A stretch of 64,000 bases of DNA from Stappia sp. (GCF_040110915.1 NZ_CP157793.1:1562939-1626938), one strand, 5' to 3'; shown: positions 42,854 to 51,545, numbered from the stretch's first letter. Numbers and translations: made by a program. The notes: generated by a model not told the origin, from the letters alone.

Positions 42854-43525
42854 TCAACGGGCCCCGACGAGCGCGTCCTGCTTCAGCGCGCCGGAGAGAA
42901 ACCGGGTTGCGGTCGCGAACAATTCGCCATGTTTTTCACGCATGCCATTGAGAATCATCATGTGCGGCACATCGTCGAACTCGCCATGATCCTTGAGGAT
43001 TTCCATGTACACATGCCCATTCTCATCGAACGGATGATGCAGGCTGTCTTCGTAACCATCGAATTCCAGCGGCGTCATGCGGAAGAGCTGACAAAGACGC
43101 TTGTTGAACACCGGCGTCGCCTTGATCCAATCGCCATCCAGTTCCATCGACACCAGACAGTGATAATGGAACACGCTGTCGCCCATCAATCGCGTCAAGC
43201 GCTCGGAACACAAGTGGTTGCGAACATCGGTAAACCACAGCCGCGAAGGAACGCCGATACGCCGGAGCAATGCGGCATAGACGATCGATTTGTGAATGCA
43301 CAATCCCGATCCCTTGCGCAAGATCGCGCTCGCCGTCAAACCTTCCTCCGAGAAGTCGGCATCATAGATCTCGTAGAACAGCTTGTCGCGCACGGCATAG
43401 TAGAGCGTCACCGCCTGAGCGCGCTTGTCCGCGGCCGTGTCCTTCAGGTGCTTATCCAGAAATCGCGTGATTTCCGGTGCGCAGTAGTCAAGGAACGACG
43501 TTTCCGAAAGGGTCGCTTGTGTCAT
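42854..43525 (-). CDS. Transglutaminase-like domain protein
   Basis: Papain-fold protein of 223 residues. The nucleophile Cys76 is in 'RKGSGLCIHKSIVYAALLRRIGVPSRLWFTDV', and the His is His122 in 'FHYHCLVSMELDGDWIKATPVFN'. The third residue, usually Asp two or three positions on (W..vD.T), falls in 'IKATP', so it is not Asp; the same 'KATP.FN' form occurs in a known bacterial subfamily. Its start lies 38 bases inside the histidine kinase 3' end. Transglutaminase homologues can form amide bonds from carrier-bound thioesters (AdmF in andrimid synthesis), a role worth considering; peptidase is the alternative. Confidence 0.78.
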   Translation of the reverse strand: MTQATLSETSFLDYCAPEITRFLDKHLKDTAADKRAQAVTLYYAVRDKLFYEIYDADFSEEGLTASAILRKGSGLCIHKSIVYAALLRRIGVPSRLWFTDVRNHLCSERLTRLMGDSVFHYHCLVSMELDGDWIKATPVFNKRLCQLFRMTPLEFDGYEDSLHHPFDENGHVYMEILKDHGEFDDVPHMMILNGMREKHGELFATATRFLSGALKQDALVGAR

Positions 43526-44822
43526 TCGCCATGTCCTCGATTTTTCTGCAGATTGCGTTGGGAATGATGGCCAAGATGGTTGTGCCCTCGCCCAGTTTGC
43601 TTTGAATGATCATGCGCCCGCCGAGTCCTTCCGTGATCTTTCGACACAAATAGAGGCCGAGGCCATATCCACCCGACGCCCTCCCACGGGACTCATCGAC
43701 CCGCCAGAACGGCTCCGTAAGGTACTTGAGCTGATCCTCGGCGATCCCGATCCCCTGATCCTCCACGGAAATGCACAATGCGGCGGGATCCTCCCGATCG
43801 ACCTCGAAGCGAACCGCGATCGGATTGCCATCCCCATAGCGCACGGCATTCGAAACGAAGTTCTTGATCAGCACGCTCACAACGAAGGGATCGAAGAACG
43901 CGTACTCGAAGCCCGTGGCGTTCTCGACGCGGATATTCTTGCGATCGTCGATCTGCAAGGCGATCTGCTGGTGGGCAAACGGGACGATCTCCACGATTTC
44001 CGACGAGTCCTCGTTGGAATGCCGTCTCTCGGTCGCCAGGATGGAGGCCAGAATCTCCTCCACGATCGCAATGTCCTTGTTGATCTTGTCGCGCAGGGAC
44101 GCATCCTCGACCAGGTCCTTGCGCACCTTGAGCCGCGACAAGGGGGTCAGGAGTTCATGGGGCAACGCCAGCAGCATATGGCGCCGCGCCTCATGGATGC
44201 GTTGCAGTTCGGCGACCATTGTATTGAATCCGATTGCGAAATTTCGAAACTCACCAAACGTCCGATCGAGCGGGATTTGATAGCTGAGATCCCCCTCTTC
44301 CACCCGCGCGATCCCATCCGAGAGGACGACGAAGGGATGCGTAAGCCGGCGCATCAAATAGTAGATCAACAGGATCACGCCGATGATCGCACTTATCACG
44401 ACGCCAACGAGAAAAAGCGCGAATGTCGAGATCGAAGCGCCAAAGCGCGGCAGGACGATGAAGCGATCACCGTCGATTCCGCCGGCGGCGTAATAATCGT
44501 TGTGGGGCGAGATCGCTATGCCATCGGGATCATCCATCGCCATGCGGAACAATTCCCGAAACTCGGACACTTCCGCGTCGGCGCGCGACATCTGGACCAG
44601 GGTTACACCATTCACGGAAACCGGCTGCCCGCCCATTTCAGCCGACAAATCGACGAGCGTATGGAATACCGCGCGCGCCAGGTAGCGACGGGGATGCTCG
44701 TCAGCGACGCGTTGGAGCGCGAGAACCAGCACGAAGCTGAGCACCAACGTCGACGCGACGGTGGTGATCACCAGCAAACTGAAGACCGATCGCGATGCGA
44801 TCCATTTGCTCAGCCGTGCCAT
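43488..44822 (-). CDS. Sensor histidine kinase
   Basis: Membrane kinase of 444 residues. Two transmembrane segments (about 14-36 and 131-157) frame a ~95-residue periplasmic sensor. A HAMP domain follows, then the H-box with His222 in 'LLALPHELLTPLSRL', and an ATPase domain with 'FVSNAVRYGDGNP' (N-box), 'ISVEDQGIGIAEDQL' (G1) and 'GGYGLGLYLCRKI' (G2). The ATG at 44822 follows AGGTG; a GTG one codon earlier is possible. It lies 11 bases after the regulator gene 44834-45517 and would be its partner. The C-terminal tail overlaps the transglutaminase-like gene. Confidence 0.92.
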   Translation of the reverse strand: MARLSKWIASRSVFSLLVITTVASTLVLSFVLVLALQRVADEHPRRYLARAVFHTLVDLSAEMGGQPVSVNGVTLVQMSRADAEVSEFRELFRMAMDDPDGIAISPHNDYYAAGGIDGDRFIVLPRFGASISTFALFLVGVVISAIIGVILLIYYLMRRLTHPFVVLSDGIARVEEGDLSYQIPLDRTFGEFRNFAIGFNTMVAELQRIHEARRHMLLALPHELLTPLSRLKVRKDLVEDASLRDKINKDIAIVEEILASILATERRHSNEDSSEIVEIVPFAHQQIALQIDDRKNIRVENATGFEYAFFDPFVVSVLIKNFVSNAVRYGDGNPIAVRFEVDREDPAALCISVEDQGIGIAEDQLKYLTEPFWRVDESRGRASGGYGLGLYLCRKITEGLGGRMIIQSKLGEGTTILAIIPNAICRKIEDMANDTSDPFGNVVP

Positions 44823-44833
44823 CACGGTGTCAC

Positions 44834-45517
44834 CTACGCGCTGTCGCCGACGAGCCGGTAACCGCGACCGCGTTCGGTGACGATGAAGTCACCGGTAAAG
44901 CCGGATCTTCGGAACTTGCGGCGCAAACGGTAGATCACCGTGTCGATAAGGGCAGGATCCGCGTGCTCGGGACGCCGCAAACGCTCCAATATCTGAAGGC
45001 GGCTCAGGACGTGCCCGCGCGCCTCCTCCAGGGCCTTGAGGATCTGCGCTTCCATGCCCGTCAGATTGATGGAGAACTCACCAAGCCGTGCGACCATGCA
45101 AAGCTCGTCGAGGACGACGCCTGTGGGCGACTTCGCCGCCTGGCCGCGTCCCGGTCGGCGGGTCATGGCCCGCACGCGTGCAATCAGTTCCCGAATGTCG
45201 AACGGTTTGGCGATGTAATCATCCAGCCCCCGCTCCAGACCGACGATGCGATCGGTCAAATCCGCGCGTGCCGACAGACCGATAATCGGCAAATTGCGCA
45301 GGGCGCCCGTGGACTGACGGATATGCTCGCATACGGCCATGCCATCCGTTCCCGGAAGGATCATATCGAGCAACATGACATCGGCGCCGCCGTCGGCCAA
45401 CATCTGCAGACCCTTGTGCGGTGTCTCGGCTTGCACCAGCACTATTTCGTGCTTGCGCAACGCTGGCGTCAAGACCTGCCCGAGTTCGATATCGTCGTCG
45501 ATCAAAAGGACTTTCAA
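44834..45517 (-). CDS. OmpR-family response regulator
   Basis: Regulator of 227 residues. Receiver domain with 'LLIDDD' and phosphoacceptor Asp51 in 'VMLLDMILPGTDG', and Lys in 'DDYIAKPFDIRELIAR'. The winged-helix domain has 'INLTGMEAQILKALEEARG', 'LSRLQILERLRRPEHAD' and 'FIVTERGRGYRLVG'. It is the first gene of the regulator-kinase-transglutaminase operon and is preceded on the same strand by the export genes. Related in layout to the orphan regulator at 25363, so both may control island genes under one kinase. Confidence 0.92.
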   Translation of the reverse strand: MKVLLIDDDIELGQVLTPALRKHEIVLVQAETPHKGLQMLADGGADVMLLDMILPGTDGMAVCEHIRQSTGALRNLPIIGLSARADLTDRIVGLERGLDDYIAKPFDIRELIARVRAMTRRPGRGQAAKSPTGVVLDELCMVARLGEFSINLTGMEAQILKALEEARGHVLSRLQILERLRRPEHADPALIDTVIYRLRRKFRRSGFTGDFIVTERGRGYRLVGDSA

Positions 45518-45561
45518 AGTCTGCCTTCCTTTCCCGCGCCTTTCCCGCGCTCCGGCCTCGG

Positions 45562-47127
45562 TCAGAACGTGTATTTCACCGCCAGCTGGATTGAATTCCG
45601 CAACGGATTCGATCCATAGACGGAGGTGTCGCTGCCGAAGACGGAGAACGCACGCAGGCTGATTTCGACGTTGTCGTTGTAGGGGTAGCTGGCCGCGATT
45701 TGCGCCAAGGCACTGCGGTCGTCCGGCACATAATAGGCGATGGCCGAAAAATCCGCGTCCCCGAGGAAGTCATTCCAGGCGAACCGGGCGAAGACCTGAT
45801 GCCGGGCGAGCGGCTCCTGCGCGCGCGCCGCGAAGGCACGGACCCGCCCGGCAGCGGCCCGATCCGCGCCCGCCGCCCCCGCCAGGGCGGAGAGTTGTCT
45901 GCCGGTCAATCCGGCGCCATTGTAGTGATATTCCAGCGAAAGCGAGATATCCTCGGTCTTTGCAATCGCTTCCGGCAGTGAATAGGTGCCGCCGATCGCG
46001 AGCTGACCCGCCGTCTCGTAGCCATCGGCCGCGCCGATCCGGCTTCGGAAGGCGGCGCTTCCAGTGCCGTCTTCAAGCGCCTCCGCCGCAAGGTTCAGCC
46101 GGTGTTGAATAAAGGCTTCTCCGTAGAGCACGAGATTGTTGCCGAGCGTGCCACTGACTTCCGCGCCCCCGCCAAGACGTCCGTTCTCGACGAGAACATT
46201 GCCCGTCAGCGAGATATTCCCGCCCAGGTTCGGTGACAGTTTCGCATAGAAGGCCGGCGACGGATTCGTGCGGTCGAGATTGAGCCCCACGATGTCCGCG
46301 TCCGTGACCACCGTATCGCGCGCGGCCGAAATGTCGGGCCGGAATCCCGCTTGAACAAGCGTGCTGCCAAGGCTTGTCGCGGCACTGACAACCACGGTGC
46401 CAAGGCGCTCTTCACGCCGATCCCCGGGATCCTGGCTGTCGATGGTCACCAGACTGTCGGCCTTGAACCAGTCGGTCGGGTTGAAGCCGAGCGCGACCCC
46501 GTTGCGCACGTTGATGCGCCCCGCTTCAAGGAGAAGATTGTTGCCGGTGTCCCACGCCGCGGCGAGTTCTTGAACATCGAGATTGATGTCGTCTTCTGCC
46601 CGAAAGCCGCGGCTTTCGCGCCAGCCGGCACGGCTGCGCAGATTGAACAGGATGCTGAGGTTGTCGCTGACAGTGCCACGACCGAACCAATGGGCGGAAA
46701 ACCGCCCGGCGAAGCGGTCTTCACCTTGCCTGTCCTCGTTGCGGAACCCGCGCGTTTCAAGGTGAAGCGACGACGTCCGCCCGATCGGGAGAATGGGAGG
46801 CCCTGCCTCTCCGCTCTCCGCCTCGCCTTGTTGAGCCACCGTGTCCGCATCCGCCTCGTCCTCGATCGGCGGGATTTCACCGACCGCGATGTCGGGAAGG
46901 GGAATGTCGTCGATCTGCGGCGGCGCTGCCCCCACGTCCGGCACGGTCGCCACGTCGGCATCCTCGTCGGCGGTCGGCGCGGGCCCGATCCCGGTATCGG
47001 ATGCTGCCGGCGCGTTTTCGCCGTCCAGCATGGGGGGCAGGTCGAAATCCTGCGCACGCATCGGTCCGATGCCCGTGAGCAGCATCGGAGCGATCGCGAA
47101 ACACAAGACCGCAAGGCGTTTCGTCAT
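45562..47127 (-). CDS. Predicted outer-membrane beta-barrel protein
   Basis: Exported protein of 521 residues. Signal peptide at 1-25 (cleavage near MRA|QDF). A roughly 90-residue acidic, Pro/Asp/Glu-rich linker (about 30-115) leads to a barrel of alternating strands such as 'SSLHLETRGFRNED', 'NLSILFNLRSRAGW', 'NLVLYGEAFIQHRLNLA', 'DISLSLEYHYNGAG' and a final 'NSIQLAVKYTF' ending in Phe, the usual outer-membrane insertion signal. It follows a LolA-like protein gene with one-base overlap and an ABC transporter, suggesting an envelope export complex. Similar barrels appear with LolA/MMPL sets; no family name is certain. Confidence 0.8.
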   Translation of the reverse strand: MTKRLAVLCFAIAPMLLTGIGPMRAQDFDLPPMLDGENAPAASDTGIGPAPTADEDADVATVPDVGAAPPQIDDIPLPDIAVGEIPPIEDEADADTVAQQGEAESGEAGPPILPIGRTSSLHLETRGFRNEDRQGEDRFAGRFSAHWFGRGTVSDNLSILFNLRSRAGWRESRGFRAEDDINLDVQELAAAWDTGNNLLLEAGRINVRNGVALGFNPTDWFKADSLVTIDSQDPGDRREERLGTVVVSAATSLGSTLVQAGFRPDISAARDTVVTDADIVGLNLDRTNPSPAFYAKLSPNLGGNISLTGNVLVENGRLGGGAEVSGTLGNNLVLYGEAFIQHRLNLAAEALEDGTGSAAFRSRIGAADGYETAGQLAIGGTYSLPEAIAKTEDISLSLEYHYNGAGLTGRQLSALAGAAGADRAAAGRVRAFAARAQEPLARHQVFARFAWNDFLGDADFSAIAYYVPDDRSALAQIAASYPYNDNVEISLRAFSVFGSDTSVYGSNPLRNSIQLAVKYTF

Positions 47128-47930
47128 CAGGAATTGCCCTGCAGTTCAAATCGAGGCAACCACTCCTTGCGGAACCACGACTCCGGCAAGTCCTGAGGCC
47201 GAAAGGCGTTCATGCGCATCAAGGTCACCTTTTTCGGATCGAAGGCGTCCGCGATCACCACTTCGGTCGGGCGCACCGCGCCCATCTGCGACTTCCAGGC
47301 TCGGTACCACGCGACTTTGATGAGCGATCCGCTCTTGGTGTAATACTTGCCCTTGATCGGTTGCGACGTTTGCGCGTCGACCCAAAAGGTGATCGCGCTG
47401 TAGGGCGTCGAACTGTTGGCCGACGTCAGTTTCAATCGGTAGCACTGACGGTTGTTGCGATCTCCGTCGGCGATCGTTTCCGTTCCCTCCAGAACCGGAT
47501 TGTAGTCGCCGACGAGATTGGAACTCACGACATCGCCGTTGGACGCGTTGCCCAACAGTCTTTGGCGCGGGGAAATGCGGACCGATGCGCGCGAGGAGGG
47601 ATCGTAGAGCCACAGGATGTTGCCGTTGCGCAGCAATATCTTGCCGCGATCGACGCTCGGTGCGGTGATATAGACCAGCGTCTGGAACTGCCCACTGTGC
47701 TTGCGCGAATGGGTGGTGACCTTCGTTTGCCCATCGAGCTTGCCGTTCTCGTAGTTCAGCAGGTGAACATCGACCACGAACGACCTCTGCGGGTTTCGGA
47801 TTTCATCCGATTTTCGCAGGATTGCCGTTGCGTCGGGCGCGGCGACGGCGGGAAGGCCAAGCCCCGTCGCCCCGGCGGATGCCGCGGCGGTCAGAAGGAG
47901 GCGGTTGAAATCACGGCGATTGACAGTCAT
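47127..47930 (-). CDS. LolA-like outer-membrane lipoprotein-sorting protein with Tat-type signal
   Basis: Periplasmic protein of 267 residues. The N-terminus 'TVNRRDFNRLLLTAAASAGA' has the twin-arginine RRDF pattern and hydrophobic core, cleaved near 'AVAA'. The mature part matches the lipoprotein-sorting family: 'DEIRNPQRSFVVDVHLLNYENG', 'TLVYITAPSVDRGKILLRNGNILWLYDPSSRASVRISPRQRLLGNASNGDVVSSNLVGDY'-type beta layout and 'PTEVVIADAF'. It lies between a MacB-type permease and the barrel gene, in one operon. The likely job is to carry a hydrophobic compound or lipoprotein between membranes. This is the second LolA-like protein of the island. Confidence 0.82.
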   Translation of the reverse strand: MTVNRRDFNRLLLTAAASAGATGLGLPAVAAPDATAILRKSDEIRNPQRSFVVDVHLLNYENGKLDGQTKVTTHSRKHSGQFQTLVYITAPSVDRGKILLRNGNILWLYDPSSRASVRISPRQRLLGNASNGDVVSSNLVGDYNPVLEGTETIADGDRNNRQCYRLKLTSANSSTPYSAITFWVDAQTSQPIKGKYYTKSGSLIKVAWYRAWKSQMGAVRPTEVVIADAFDPKKVTLMRMNAFRPQDLPESWFRKEWLPRFELQGNS

Positions 47931-47958
47931 CTCTGGGTCCTTTCCCTGCGCGGCACGC

Positions 47959-49350
47959 TCAAGACCGGTGCAGGCTTTCCACGATGTTCATGCGCGCGGC
48001 ACGGAAAGTCGGCAGGACGGTGGCCAGGACCGCGAGCGCAATCAGAACCACCACCACGGACGCGGCGAAGACGGGGTTTTTCAACACCATCAATTGAACG
48101 GTGAGCGGTGTCGCATTGCTCGGCGGCGTCCATTGCAGACCGGCCGAATTGACGAAGCTCGACACGCCGACGGCAAGCACGAGCGCGACGAACGCCCCGA
48201 ACACCCCCGTCAGGGCGCTCTCGGCGAAGAAGAGCTTCTTGATGAAGCTTTTGCGAAAGCCGATCGCCCGGATCGTGCCGATTTCCTTCACCCGCTCCAC
48301 AACGGTCATCGACACGGTGTTGACGATCGTGAAGATGATGACGATCGACAGCACCAATGAAATGACCACGAAGATGAAGGAAAACATGCCGAAAATGCGG
48401 TTGAAGGTCGGATCCACTTCGGTGAAGTGATAGACGCTCAAGTCGCCGTCGGTGCCGTCCAGGATCTGGGCCACGCGCGTTCTGACCGCGTCCACCCGTT
48501 CCGGGCTTGCCACCTGAAGCATCAAGGCGGTCGCCTCCGGGCTGTCGCCGTAAAGCAATGATTGCGCCTGATCGAAGTGCATCAGCACAAAGGCATTGTC
48601 GATGGCACGGATTGCCTGGGCCTGGGCCGAGTCGATCCCCACACGCACGATGTTCGGCGCACCTTCGGTGCTTGCCGCCATCAGGTTGAGCGGCGATTGC
48701 CTGGTTGCGGACGACGACAGGCTCGCAAGTTCCCGGTCGCCCGACACGAGCGCGGCGATATCCGTTCCCTCAGGGGTTTCGATGGCCTGCGCGGGCGGCT
48801 CGGGCCGATCTTGGCAATTCTCGACGCCGAGTGCGTTGCACACACCCAGCATACGGGCCATGCCGAGCCCGACGATGACGCTGCCGGTGTCGGTGTCATC
48901 GAGGCCGGTCGCCGGCGCGGGCTGGCCGATCTTCCATCCATCCCATTGACGCATTCTGTCGATCTCGGATGGGTAGACCCCCTGCCCGATGAATGTCTTC
49001 GAATTCCCGGTCACCGCGTTGCCCGCGACACCGGCGAGGTCGATGCGCGGCGTAATCACATCGACGTTTTCCCGGATCATGGGATCGTCGAGCAAGCGCT
49101 CCGCCACCTGCGGCCAATTGATGATCGTGTAGTCTTCCGGATTGGCCGCGCCATACTCCAGGAACCCGTCGCGATAGACCTGCAGGTGCCCCTGCTGCTG
49201 GATCATCGAGGTCTGGACCCCGAACCAGATCGATGTCACGAAGCCGCCGAACAAGAGCGCGGCAAGCCCCCCGACGCCGATCGCGAGCGCGGTCATGACC
49301 GATCTGCGGCCGTTCTTGATGAGATTTCGAAAAGCGATTCTCCAGATCAT
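47959..49350 (-). CDS. ABC transporter permease, FtsX/MacB/LolC type
   Basis: Inner-membrane permease of 463 residues with the MacB layout: TM1 near residues 18-40 after 'IAFRNLIKNGRRSVMTALAIGVGG', a large periplasmic domain (about 45-310), then three C-terminal TMs starting at 'FSFIFVVISLVLSIVIIFTIVNTVSM' followed by 'ERVKEIGTIRAIGFRKSFIKKLFFAES', the typical coupling motif. Such permeases do not move substrate through the membrane but power periplasmic release or efflux. It is followed by the LolA-like gene and preceded by its ATPase (13 bases). Confidence 0.88.
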   Translation of the reverse strand: MIWRIAFRNLIKNGRRSVMTALAIGVGGLAALLFGGFVTSIWFGVQTSMIQQQGHLQVYRDGFLEYGAANPEDYTIINWPQVAERLLDDPMIRENVDVITPRIDLAGVAGNAVTGNSKTFIGQGVYPSEIDRMRQWDGWKIGQPAPATGLDDTDTGSVIVGLGMARMLGVCNALGVENCQDRPEPPAQAIETPEGTDIAALVSGDRELASLSSSATRQSPLNLMAASTEGAPNIVRVGIDSAQAQAIRAIDNAFVLMHFDQAQSLLYGDSPEATALMLQVASPERVDAVRTRVAQILDGTDGDLSVYHFTEVDPTFNRIFGMFSFIFVVISLVLSIVIIFTIVNTVSMTVVERVKEIGTIRAIGFRKSFIKKLFFAESALTGVFGAFVALVLAVGVSSFVNSAGLQWTPPSNATPLTVQLMVLKNPVFAASVVVVLIALAVLATVLPTFRAARMNIVESLHRS

Positions 49351-49363
49351 GATGACATGTCCA

Positions 49364-50095
49364 TTAGGAAAGCTGGCCGTCGATGAGTTCGATCCGGCAG
49401 CTTTCCGGCGTGATCAGATCGGTCTCGTGGGTGCAGATCACGACCGAGGTCTCGAATTCGGACTTCATTCGGTCGAGGAGCGTCACGATCTCTTGCGACG
49501 TCCTGGTATCGAGGTTTGCCGTCGGTTCATCGGCGATGATCAGATCGGGTTCGGACACGAGCGCGCGCGCGATCGCGGTGCGCTGACGCTGCCCCCCCGA
49601 GGTTTCGCCAGGCCGGCGGTCCATCAGGTCGCCAAGGCCGACCGCGCCGAGGTAATCGGCCGCCTTCTCCCGTCGCTGGCGCGCGCTCATCTTGTGGCGC
49701 AACAGCGGAAACTCGACGTTCTCGCGCAGGCTGAGCACGGGGATCAGGTTGAATGACTGGAAAATGAACCCGATGTGCCGCGAGCGGAAGTCCGCCGCTT
49801 GCGCGTCGCTCAGCCTGGTGACGTTCTCGCCCAACACCCACAGTTCGCCCGACGTCGGACGGTCGATCAGACCGAGAATGTTCAACAAGGTGGACTTGCC
49901 ACTGCCCGAGGGCCCCGTGACGAAGGTGGTCTCACCCTTTGGAATGGAGAAGGAAATGTCGCGCAGCGCGTTCACGAGAACGCGGTCGAGCTTGTAGTCC
50001 TTGCAAATGTGTTTGAAAGATGCAGCGACGTCGGCGTTCGGTATTGGTGGTGCAACGCCAATCTCGAACGCCGATTGTTGAGCAATTCTGGTCAC
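49364..50095 (-). CDS. ABC transporter ATP-binding protein, MacB/LolD type
   Basis: ATPase of 243 residues with Walker A 'GPSGSGKSTLLNILG', Q-loop 'FIFQSFNLIPVLSLRENVEFPL', signature 'TSGGQRQRTAIARALV' and Walker B 'LIIADEPTANLD' plus the His switch 'CTHE'. The pattern 'LIDRPTSGELWVLG' and 'NLIPVLSLRENV' place it in the LolD/MacB group. The start is a GTG at 50095; no ATG lies close downstream in frame, and the first ~25 residues are not conserved. It is the first gene of the ATPase-permease-LolA-barrel operon on the minus strand. Confidence 0.88.
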   Translation of the reverse strand: MTRIAQQSAFEIGVAPPIPNADVAASFKHICKDYKLDRVLVNALRDISFSIPKGETTFVTGPSGSGKSTLLNILGLIDRPTSGELWVLGENVTRLSDAQAADFRSRHIGFIFQSFNLIPVLSLRENVEFPLLRHKMSARQRREKAADYLGAVGLGDLMDRRPGETSGGQRQRTAIARALVSEPDLIIADEPTANLDTRTSQEIVTLLDRMKSEFETSVVICTHETDLITPESCRIELIDGQLS

Positions 50096-50619
50096 TGTCC
50101 TGGCCCTCGTCGGTTGTAAAACCAGGCCAAGCTTAGGCAGCGGGCAGCAAGCAACTCAAACGACAAAAGATTTAATTTCGCTCCGCGAGCACATCAGTGT
50201 GTGACACAGGAATTTCATTCCGCCACAAATCACAATAAATAATGATATTGCAGACCGATCGGGTGCAAGGACTGCAAACCGCATTGATATGGATCAATCG
50301 AAAGGAGATTGCGTCGTGGGCGACCCGTCGCGCACCCGTCGACCCCCTCATCGTTGCGATGCCGATCGACGATGGTATTGACGCAAGCAGTATCCCCACC
50401 CTTCCCTACTCTTAAGAAGCGAAGTCGCACCTTTCTAATTCTTTTTTTGTTCGATGTGGGTCGCGCATATCGCAGGAGAGTTGTGTCTTGAAACTCACAA
50501 GCCTGTCTCGGCGGGGCAGCGCTGAAGCCGCTCCATCGCGTGATGCGGATTTCGCCGTGATGTCTTGACGTGTCCACCGTCTCTGGATCGGCCCGAACGG
50601 GAACGTCCGGGGTATCCGG
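50096..50619. promoter_or_regulatory. Non-coding region upstream of the ABC operon
   Basis: No gene supported. AT-rich between about 50160 and 50300 (for example AATCACAATAAATAATGATA near 50230), likely holding the promoter of the minus-strand export operon. Beyond about 50300 it grades into GC-rich decayed DNA next to a transposase remnant. Confidence 0.4.
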
Positions 50620-50760
50620 CTCAGGTGGCGAAAACCGCCGAAGCGCCTCTCATGCGTGATATCGGCGAGGTGTTGCGGATCGCGCTGCGCGGGCGATGCA
50701 CTCCAAGCCCTGGTCGACAGGGATTGTCTTCGGATAGCCAAATGCGCGGCAACCCCGTTC
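50620..50760 (-). pseudogene. Remnants of an IS3-family OrfB transposase
   Basis: Minus-strand frames hold two fragments of the IS3 OrfB protein. 'FGYPKTIPVDQGLE' (about 50701-50745) matches the DDE core around the second catalytic Asp (GYP.TIRVDQG.EF). 'LADITHERRFGGFRHL' (about 50625-50675), in another frame, matches the N-terminal region (L..HERRRFGYRRLH). In an intact gene the second would come first, so the pieces are rearranged or come from two insertions. There is no intact open frame; the longer open frames in the area mix these scraps with junk. Confidence 0.6.
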
Positions 50761-50876
50761 GCGGGTTTGCACCGCATCCTCGCCTCGACAAGTGAACCGC
50801 AAAGCGGCCGGCTGACGGTGTGGACGCGTCGGGCCGTCCTGAGCCGGCCAACGCCGGGCACGGATCGATCCGCCGG

Positions 50877-51545
50877 CTACGGCACATGGGTGAGAAGCGG
50901 TCGCAGGGCGCTTGAGAGGAAGCCGAGGGCCGCGGTCCCGAAAACGAGCGCGAAAAGGGCCTCGAGGCCGCGCCGAAACCGCCAGTAGCCCTCGGCGAGC
51001 CATCGATGGGAGAACAGGAGCGCGAAACCTGTGAAGACGACGAGGCTCTGCAGCGCCACGGCGCCGGCGATCACGAGGACGGCTTCCGTGGTGGCGCCAA
51101 GCGGGAGGCCGAACGCGTAAAGCGCCGCGAAGAAAAGAACCGCTTTCGGGTTGGTCAGGTGGATCAACAGGCCACGCATGTAGCAGGTGCTCGTTCCCGG
51201 AGACGTCGATGACAGCAGCGCGCCCCTTTGCGCGGGGGGCGCGAACACCGACTTGGCGGATCTGAACGCAAGCCATCCGAGATAGGCGGCGGCCACGAAC
51301 CGCAGCCCGACGATTGCCCATTCCTGCGACAGCACGACGGCACTCATCCCGCCCGCCGCGACGGCGGACCAGATCCATGATCCGGTCGTGACGCCGAGCG
51401 CGAGTGCGACACCGGCTTTGCGCCCGTTCAGCATCGCCTCGCGCGAGATGGCCAGGGTCGCCGGGCCGGGGCTGGCTTGCGCGACGAGCGCGGCCGCGAG
51501 GACCGGCGCGACAAGGGTCACGGCGGACGGGACATCGAGGCTCAT
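50877..51545 (-). CDS. LysE/RhtB family exporter
   Basis: Inner-membrane exporter of 222 residues with about six hydrophobic segments. 'AALVAQASPGPATLAISREAMLNGRKAGVALALGV' and 'GLLIHLTNPKAVLFFAALYAFGLPLG' are the LysE-family motifs. Its position between an insertion-sequence remnant and an MFS/TetR pair suggests general amino-acid or metabolite export, not a part of the 15-50 kb island. The substrate is unknown. Confidence 0.85.
   Translation of the reverse strand: MSLDVPSAVTLVAPVLAAALVAQASPGPATLAISREAMLNGRKAGVALALGVTTGSWIWSAVAAGGMSAVVLSQEWAIVGLRFVAAAYLGWLAFRSAKSVFAPPAQRGALLSSTSPGTSTCYMRGLLIHLTNPKAVLFFAALYAFGLPLGATTEAVLVIAGAVALQSLVVFTGFALLFSHRWLAEGYWRFRRGLEALFALVFGTAALGFLSSALRPLLTHVP

Noticed and set aside
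50412..50861. 149-codon minus frame as a gene
   Set aside because: Only about 20 residues resemble IS3 OrfB; the rest is not protein-like, so it is treated as decayed IS DNA.
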